From: Elysia marginata
Taxonomy: Eukaryota; Mollusca; Gastropoda; Plakobranchidae
DNA: 21,814 nt
Direction: 5' to 3'
NCBI GenBank assembly: GCA_019649035.1
Contig: BMAT01002164.1
Location: 1-21,814 of the forward strand
Shown here: piece after piece, positions 17,701 through 21,814 of the stretch
Position numbering within the stretch: the first letter of the stretch is position 1
Layout of the letters: the number at the start of each line of letters is the position of its first letter
Translations under genes and position numbers: made by a program
Notes under the pieces: generated by a model
Seen by the model: the letters and a program-made list of their open reading frames with translations, nothing else
Told to the model about the DNA's origin: nothing
The model's database searches: none

Positions 17701-19973
17701 ATCAAATACCACAAAATAGGAGCAGGTAGTCAGTGAATAATCCAAAACGATCTAGACAGGTCAAACTTGAGTACTATATTTTGGTTCAAGATGAATGCAG
17801 ACTTGTTACAATTACAAAACTACCAACTAATTTTTAAAAATCCAAGCCACACAGGTCAGACAGATTTAAAGGTCTGTATTTACATTTAGTGAAACTAAGC
17901 ATAGCTATCAGAGGCTGCTTCCTTTTTTAATTAACCTGTGGTTGATCATGTATTAAGATTGATATTTTTATCAAAAATAGCACTTCACTTTAATAAGATT
18001 TGTTTTAAAACGACTTGTATACAAGGAAACATGTAAGACTAATCCCAATAGTACATTATTGATAAGTTGATGATTCATTTGGTTTTCCTAGCTAACAAAA
18101 ATATTCTAGAAAATGCATCCTTATTCCATATTTTTCCCACAAAATGACAGAGTAAAATTAGCTTAAACATCTTGGTCCCTTTGCATTGTTTTGTCCTCTC
18201 TGGCTTATTAGAAAAACTTGACTATTTTTTTTATTTGAGAATTTGTGAGTAAAAAAAAAAAAAAAAAAACAAGACAAAAATACTTCAATCATCTGACCAC
18301 AACAAAAGGCACTGTCAATCCTATTGCAAGAACAAGAGGCACTGAGATTGTATCAGATTTCACAGGGTGTTTAATGCTCTCATCATCACAGAAAAAGCCA
18401 CGTTGGAAGGTGCCTATTTGATGTTGAATCACAAGAACTCCAGATACAACTGTAGGGAAAAAAAGAATAAAAAACAGTACTTAAAATTTAAAAAGTAATT
18501 CCTAAAGAGGCATGACAGTTTCTTGTGAAGTGTAAAAATTTTGAAGTGTTTTTCTGCACACAAAACAAAAAGAAGGCTCATTTTCTTGCTCTTAAGTTCC
18601 CTTGGGAAACTAAGAACAAACATGAACAATTCAAACTAGTCTCATCAAATCTAGATGCCTAAAAGCAACTAAAAAACAAACAGTTGAATTTTAGTTGAGA
18701 AGGTTAGACAGGCTGTCTTTATCAGGAAAACATATAGATGTATGAATACGAGGGAAGTTCCGAAAGTAACCAGAAAAATGGAATTACTTAAAAAGTATTT
18801 TATTGAAAAAAGTGAAACTTACACATGAGAAAGATAAATTTATTGGCTACTTTTCTATGTAGTCCCCAAGTAGATCTATGCATTTTTGCCACCGTGGGAA
18901 AAGAAAGTATATATACCCAGTGTGAAAAATTGGTGCCAAGCTTTGAAAACCAATCACGGACTTCACCAATGAGTCCATTTTCATCCTCAAAGTTTTTGCC
19001 TCCCAGGTGGCGCTTTAGGCACCCAAATAGATGAAAGTCTGAGGGTGCAAGGTTTGGGGAATAATGTCCCACCTGTAATGTTCAAGCTATTCCTTTGTGC
19101 ATTTTGCTCTATGAGTGGTTGCATTATGGTTGTCGAATTGAAGGACAACTTTGCAACTCAAGAGTCCGGGTCTTTTGCTTCAACCAGTATGTCTCAGCCA
19201 GTCAAGTGTTTCACAATATCTATATCAGCACTGACACTCTCTCCTTTTAGTAGAATATCTAATCCTTTCACATGTCCCAAAAAACAGTGACCATCACTTT
19301 TGTTACCGACTGCTGGGCTTTGAACTTTTTTGTGAGTAGAGAGGACGGGTTCTTCCACGTCACTGAGTTGAATTTTGTCTCTGGAGTGCTCAGGTATAAG
19401 CAAGTTTCATCTCCAGTGATGAGGTGTACAAGAAGCTCGTTCCAGACCAAAGAATTGTAATCTTAATTTGTTTTTCAAACACATACACCTGCTTTCCATT
19501 GACAAAGAATTGTAATTTTAACTTGTTTTTCAAATACAACTGCTTTCCAGGTTTTTAAAGCTGACTTAATTTGCCTACAAAAATATATGGCTGATAGGAG
19601 CAAGTCAGTTTTTTGAAACAACTTAAACAAACTTATTTTTAAAGCAAATGTTGTCAGCCTGCAGTGTGGCCAACTGAATAGAAAATGATACTAAATTTGT
19701 GAAGTTAGGTCCACTGCTCAGATTTCCTATTCATTTATATTTTTAATAAACATACCTAATTATGGCTAATATGATAATTTTATTTTATATCTTCAATGCA
19801 TTTATAGTTAAGGTCAGTCTTGCTTTACAAGCCTGAAACTCATTGTTCCTAGTTTACAACAGTATTAATTAAAAACACTTTTACTTGCCTACTGCTACGC
19901 AAAGTATATCAGCGACAACTTTAATAATATGATGTCTTCTCTTGCGGATACCACTTCCATTGAAGCAGGCCAT
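11557..19973 (-). CDS. Phospholipid phosphatase (PLPP/LPP, wunen-type), six coding exons, complete CDS
   Basis: Join, on the minus strand: 19973-19889, 18449-18298, 17606-17311, 16568-16511, 15223-15047, 11757-11557; 969 nt, 322 residues plus TGA. Seen: a PAP2-type active site with C1 K133-x6-R140-P141, C2 P182-S-G-H185, and C3 S230-R231-x5-H237-x3-D241. There are about six hydrophobic segments (around 16-36, 62-83, 104-129, 186-201, 208-229, 242-265) and a sequon N155-C-S in the loop between C1 and C2, as in animal LPPs. Family knowledge: these integral membrane enzymes dephosphorylate lysophosphatidate, phosphatidate, sphingosine-1-phosphate and ceramide-1-phosphate on the luminal or outer face. 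H237 is the expected nucleophile and H185 the expected proton donor. The length fits the family (roughly 280-320 residues). The first ATG lies 10 nt inside the exon, in good context (A at -3, G at +4). No catalytic residue is missing, so I infer an active enzyme. Whether it is a PLPP1, 2 or 3 orthologue cannot be told, so no symbol is given. Confidence 0.93.
11758..12849 (-). other. Last intron of the phosphatase gene, exon-proximal part
   Basis: Intronic AT-rich sequence between exon 6 and the Mutator-like relic. It contains a CT dinucleotide microsatellite at 12763-12786. No other feature is recognised. Confidence 0.6.
12763..12786. repeat. (CT)n microsatellite
   Basis: Twelve consecutive CT dinucleotides, just past the 3' end of the Mutator-like relic. 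Confidence 0.98.
12850..14130 (-). pseudogene. Mutator-like element transposase, degenerate
   Basis: Minus-strand pieces follow the order of the animal Mutator-like transposase domain. First comes TFNLVCEYLDLPGHHKKHF (about 14042-13986), then after a stop and shift KYADRFYAKFEAARKQIS. Next is DTVLDICVSYDG*WLERGCTSKIGVG with a stop where a Thr is usual, then FVFDVELLS. After that come TWYNQRKSDCCANFVGTTRHMEV-like sequence, the LDEDAEA acidic block, ECTNHVAKRL (the conserved C-x2-H), LGGRPCKA, and ATINHCFSTDETPRHNFC. It ends with QNAIES (the N-x-E-S region, about 13046-13063) and HSVIWRKCSKT. The putative DDE residues are D of VSYDG, D of the LDEDAE block, and E of NAIES. At least two stops, several frameshifts and a 122-bp duplication make it non-functional. 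It lies in the same orientation as the host gene, within its last intron. Terminal inverted repeats were not found. Confidence 0.85.
13168..13411. repeat. Direct tandem duplication, 2 x 122 bp, within the transposase relic
   Basis: Copy 1 is 13168-13289 and copy 2 is 13290-13411; both begin CAATGGTTGATTGTAGCC and end GGGCGCCCACCGAG. They differ at only a handful of bases and have no indel. Each encodes the LGGRPCKAT.DKLQKYYDWVIRKSDMNEK segment on the minus strand. Since 122 is not a multiple of 3, the duplication throws the downstream reading out of frame, which is why two different frames cover this block. Confidence 0.97.
14131..15046 (-). other. Last intron, exon-5-proximal part
   Basis: Intronic. 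The GC-richer segment at 14220-14345 may still belong to the 5' part of the Mutator-like element, but I cannot align it. No other feature is seen. Confidence 0.5.
15047..15223 (-). CDS. Phospholipid phosphatase coding exon 5 (motif C3)
   Basis: The acceptor is CTTGTGTACTCCAG and the donor ATG|GTGAGT; 177 nt, phase 0 at both ends, residues 198-256. It begins LYLEGRL, continues through membrane segment 5, then carries the C3 motif SRISDYKHHWSD (230-241), with nucleophile His237 and partner Asp241, and enters segment 6. It closely matches animal LPP proteins at the corresponding place. Confidence 0.95.
15224..16510 (-). other. Intron between exons 5 and 4
   Basis: 1,287-bp intron with GT donor (16510-16509) and AG acceptor (15225-15224). 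It contains GATA-type simple sequence at about 16033-16060. Minus-strand open frames at about 15749-16134 are low-complexity by-products of it. Confidence 0.85.
16511..16568 (-). CDS. Phospholipid phosphatase coding exon 4 (motif C2, PSGH)
   Basis: A 58-nt micro-exon with acceptor TTCTTCAAAG and donor GTAAGT. Its first base completes R178, then residues 179-197 follow: LSFPSGHSSFAVYCAVYLI. It carries the catalytic PSGH (182-185) and begins membrane segment 4. It was found by searching for the missing C2 motif between exons 3 and 5. Both splice sites and the phase (2 in, 0 out) fit exactly. It would be missed by any ORF-length filter. Confidence 0.93.
16569..17310 (-). other. Intron between exons 4 and 3
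   Basis: 742-bp intron, donor GTGAGT and acceptor TTCAAAG. It contains a perfect 14-bp palindrome ATACTGTACAGTAT at about 16954-16967. Nothing else is recognised. Confidence 0.85.
17311..17606 (-). CDS. Phospholipid phosphatase coding exon 3 (motif C1, glycosylation site)
   Basis: The acceptor is TTTCTTCTTCTCAG and the donor CG|GTGAGT; 296 nt, residues 80-177 plus two bases of R178. It contains membrane segment 3, the C1 phosphate-binding motif KHSVGRLRP (133-141), the conserved HFLTLCDP, and N-C-S at 155-157, inside the loop that vertebrate LPPs glycosylate. The first codon happens to be ATG, but this is an internal exon, not a start: the residues before it are supplied by exon 2. Confidence 0.95.
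17607..18297 (-). other. Intron between exons 3 and 2
   Basis: 691-bp intron with a clear acceptor TTCTTCTTCTCAG; the donor is GTCAGA (or GTGGTC three bases earlier). A poly-A run of about 19 (18251-18269, plus strand) is the only notable repeat. Confidence 0.8.
18298..18449 (-). CDS. Phospholipid phosphatase coding exon 2
   Basis: The acceptor is TTTTTTCCCTACAG, with the exon starting at 18449. It codes residues 29-79: the end of membrane segment 1, then the luminal hallmark FQRGFFC-DDESIKHPV (residues 43-58), nearly identical to vertebrate LPPs, then segment 2. The donor is less clear. GTG|GTCAGA (end 18298) and GTT|GTGGTC (end 18301) are both phase 0 and differ by one Val. The first is preferred because it has G at -1 and AG at +4/+5. 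The open frame ends in TGA only 6 bases past the preferred donor. Confidence 0.85.
18747..19460 (-). pseudogene. mariner transposase, 5'-truncated and frameshifted, with 3' terminal repeat
   Basis: Pieces in mariner order on the minus strand: LLVHLITGDETCLYLSTPET (first catalytic D), then VTKVMVTVFWDM, then after a frameshift YRYCETLDWLRHTG*SKRPG. Next is VVLQFDNHNATTHRAK (second D), then RWDII and a shift to GHYSPNLAPSDFHLFGCLK (third D), GKNFEDENG and WQKCIDLLGDYIEK with a stop at 18849-18847. The D-to-D spacing and these motifs identify mariner (D34D) and not Tc1. The 3' end is TACGAGGGAAGTTCCGAAAG from 18747, with the TA target dinucleotide. The N-terminal DNA-binding half and the 5' terminal repeat are missing. 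It sits in the first coding intron, in the host-gene orientation, and is inactive. Confidence 0.93.
19448..19552. repeat. Imperfect tandem duplication, two units of about 50-55 bp
   Basis: CAAAGAATTGTAATCTTAAT at 19448 recurs as CAAAGAATTGTAATTTTAAC at 19503; both units run to CTGCTTTCC. It lies exactly at the broken end of the mariner relic. Confidence 0.9.
19553..19888 (-). other. Donor-side part of the first coding intron
   Basis: AT-rich, with no feature beyond the GC donor (GCAAGT) at 19888-19883. The full intron is 18450-19888, 1,439 bp. Confidence 0.75.
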
Positions 19974-19983
19974 GTTTCTGTGT
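19889..19983 (-). CDS. Phospholipid phosphatase coding exon 1 (start exon)
   Basis: The acceptor CTTTCCTCAG ends at 19984, then 10 nt of 5' UTR lead to ATG at 19973. The exon codes residues 1-28 plus one base of codon 29: a basic N-terminus (R10-K-R-R13) and the start of the first membrane segment, with the family's D-x-L-C motif at residues 22-25. The donor is AG|GCAAGT, a GC donor. Phase 1 (G + TT = Val) is the only joining that gives the next exon its conserved FQRGFFC reading. An acceptor just upstream of the ATG implies at least one 5' UTR exon further right. The frame also stays open upstream to an ATG at 20072, but that lysine-rich extension lies across the poly-T tract and is unlikely to be protein. 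Confidence 0.85.
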
Positions 19984-21814
19984 CTGAGGAAAGATTTTTT
20001 TTTTTTTAATTTTAAAGAACCTCTCTGTGCTCTCAAAACTAAAAAAAAAGTCCAGGCATAGGTGCAATACAAAACATTGTTAATGTCTGAGCTAATAAAA
20101 CTAAAAGACTCATATTTTCATAGAAAAAATTGATAGAGCCTTAGAAATAGCCCCGCTTTTATTCGCACTTTAAGTTTAAGATTGACTATATATATTTAAA
20201 TTCTAAAGACAAGTTTTAATTTAAAGCAGTGTTGTTCTGCACAAGATATTCGGGCACTAGATGTAGTCATTCTGATCTACAGTTCACAGCCAGTTTTGTT
20301 TGGTTAGGCTGTCACATAATACTAATTGCGCCTTGGTTTTTGGTGTCCAGGCTAACCAAATTGCTTAAAGTATGCTGGTTTTATTTTGCATTTGGACTTA
20401 AGATTTGAACATACTGCATGACATCCCTATTCACTTCAATACAAAAAGCTTCAAGATTTAACTAAATCTACATAGTACAATACGAAGAATTATGAACAAA
20501 GTTTCTAAAAGACTAGTTTAGAAGGCACTGGGTCCACTGTGAACACTTTAGCCTTTCCAAGGCTGTTCTACTTTAGATGCAAGAGGCAGTTTTAGCCTCA
20601 CAGCATCTTTGTTTGCCAGGCAACACAATTTTTTTATATTTTTTACACATTTTTGGTCAGGCTAAGACTTGAAGACCCGCTTGTAACAGCCTGTACCTGT
20701 TGACATTCCCCATTGTTTCCCCCCACTGATAGTGATAGTGATAGTGATACTGCACAGAGCCAGCTAGCCTGGCCCACTCAACGCCTGATGCAATAGAAGC
20801 AGGCTGTTTCACTTTGAGCTAAGCATACACAAATCAATCACATGACTTTTAAGTCCAGCCTGGAAATGGCTTCAGAGAGCACCTCCCTGGATGTCATGGG
20901 GATTGAAATCATTGAAGTAATTAGGACTACACTTTTTTTGTCTGAAATCTTTAACTGTAATTAAAAATAATGCATTATATAGATCTATCAGTGCTTGAAA
21001 TTGTTTAATTTGTATGGAACCCTTAAATGTTTAACGACTTTTAAATGAAGGTGTTGGCCTAGCAGAGTGACACAGTGATGTAGGAATCTTTTATCATACT
21101 CCTACAGAGATTAGCAAAAACAGAGCAATAAATTTTTTTACAATGGCAGTCTTAATTGCTATAGAGTAACGGTGTAAAAATTAACGCAGTGTTAAATCCT
21201 ACAGTGTGGAGATACATTAACGATTAACATACGATGGATTGCTAGGTGAGTGAGAACTCTTCTGCTTCTTCTAAAGACAAAGATTCAAAACAAAAATTTG
21301 TCTTGTACCTATCTGTTTGTCTCAGTACTTTTATTTTAGATCATTCGTTTACTTCATCATCGTTAGTCCTAGATCCAGCCTAACACTAAACAGTTACAAC
21401 TAGGTGGAGAGCTGCGTAAAAAATGTTTTTGTTTTGTTTTTAAAGCCTTTTAAAAACTTAAAGTTTTAATTCAATTGTCTAGATACAAGGCTAGGCAACG
21501 AGGTAATTTTTGTGTTGTCTAGTTTTACTTATACAAATTTTGTGCATTTACTTGCTGATTAGATTTCATTAGCATTTGGAATCACATTTGACACTGACAG
21601 CACAGAAATTTTATATGTATGCTTTCTTTCAAAAGAGCACTTGAAAAATTAGATCTGAGACCTAATTTGACTGAATGATGCGTAGACCAGTGTAAGTTTA
21701 AGTTAGAGAAATTTAAGAAACAATGCATTTGTAACTTGTTCTAGATCTAAACTAGATCAAGAGATCAAAGGAGAACAAAAGGGGGAGAAACTCAGAAAGA
21801 GAGGGATTGGGGGG
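19984..21814 (-). other. Upstream region: probable 5' UTR intron, no exon identified
   Basis: Begins (in gene direction, ends) with the acceptor TCTTTCCTCAG at 19984. The 5' UTR exon and promoter were not found; they may be beyond 21814 or unrecognisable without transcripts. A GATAGT hexamer run lies at about 20728-20748. The segment 20520-20890 is less AT-rich and contains a donor-like CAACAG|GTACAG on the minus strand near 20695, a weak candidate for a noncoding first exon. The extreme right is purine-rich. Confidence 0.4.

Noticed and set aside
19889-20072. Upstream ATG at 20072 extending the phosphatase N-terminus by 33 residues
   Set aside because: The extension reads through the poly-T tract as Lys codons and an acceptor (CTTTCCTCAG) lies just before the ATG at 19973, which has a better context.

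Overview
The window looks like ordinary nuclear DNA from an animal with an AT-rich, intron-bearing, repeat-laden genome. A lophotrochozoan, possibly a gastropod mollusc, is my best guess. That guess rests only on overall character (mixed mariner, Mutator-like, pogo-like and LINE relics, many TAGATCTAGATC-like words) and is weak. Nothing suggests a prokaryote: there are no operons, no ribosome binding sites and no long uninterrupted genes.

The one host gene I can support is on the minus strand: a six-exon phospholipid phosphatase (lipid phosphate phosphatase; PLPP/LPP, wunen-type) running from a start codon at 19973 to a stop codon at 11557-11559. The spliced coding region is 969 nt and encodes 322 residues. 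All three catalytic motifs of the PAP2 family are present: K-x6-RP, PSGH and SR-x5-H-x3-D. The conserved luminal N-C-S glycosylation site is there too. Five of the six coding exons are internal or terminal pieces with clean splice sites. The first coding intron must use a GC donor (GC-AG intron), because this is the only choice that keeps the frame. The 5' UTR probably begins in an exon further to the right, not identified here.

The introns carry dead transposons. A 5'-truncated mariner pseudogene (18747 to about 19460) lies in the first coding intron. A Mutator-like transposase pseudogene (about 12850-14130), broken by stops, frameshifts and an exact-length 122-bp tandem duplication, lies in the 3.3-kb last intron.

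The left half (1-11.5 kb) has no recognisable host gene. From left to right it holds: a LINE endonuclease fragment cut by the window edge (1-345, minus strand) beside a tRNA-like SINE head (385-452); a pogo-type MITE (602-775); a 12 x 25-bp satellite (1481-1780); a 45-bp minisatellite (3736-3930); a possible second pogo-like end (6271 on); an apparent LTR with a primer-binding site resembling that for tRNA-Ser (about 8356-8560), followed by a seven-copy 55-bp array that repeats the same LTR-end/PBS sequence (8736-9114); and a three-copy repeat of about 70 bp (9651-9854). The rest is AT-rich unique sequence, part of which may be the long 3' UTR of the phosphatase gene.

I found no convincing new biological system. 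The most unusual items are the tandemly amplified PBS-like array, the GC-AG intron fixed by reading frame, and the 122-bp duplication within the Mutator relic.
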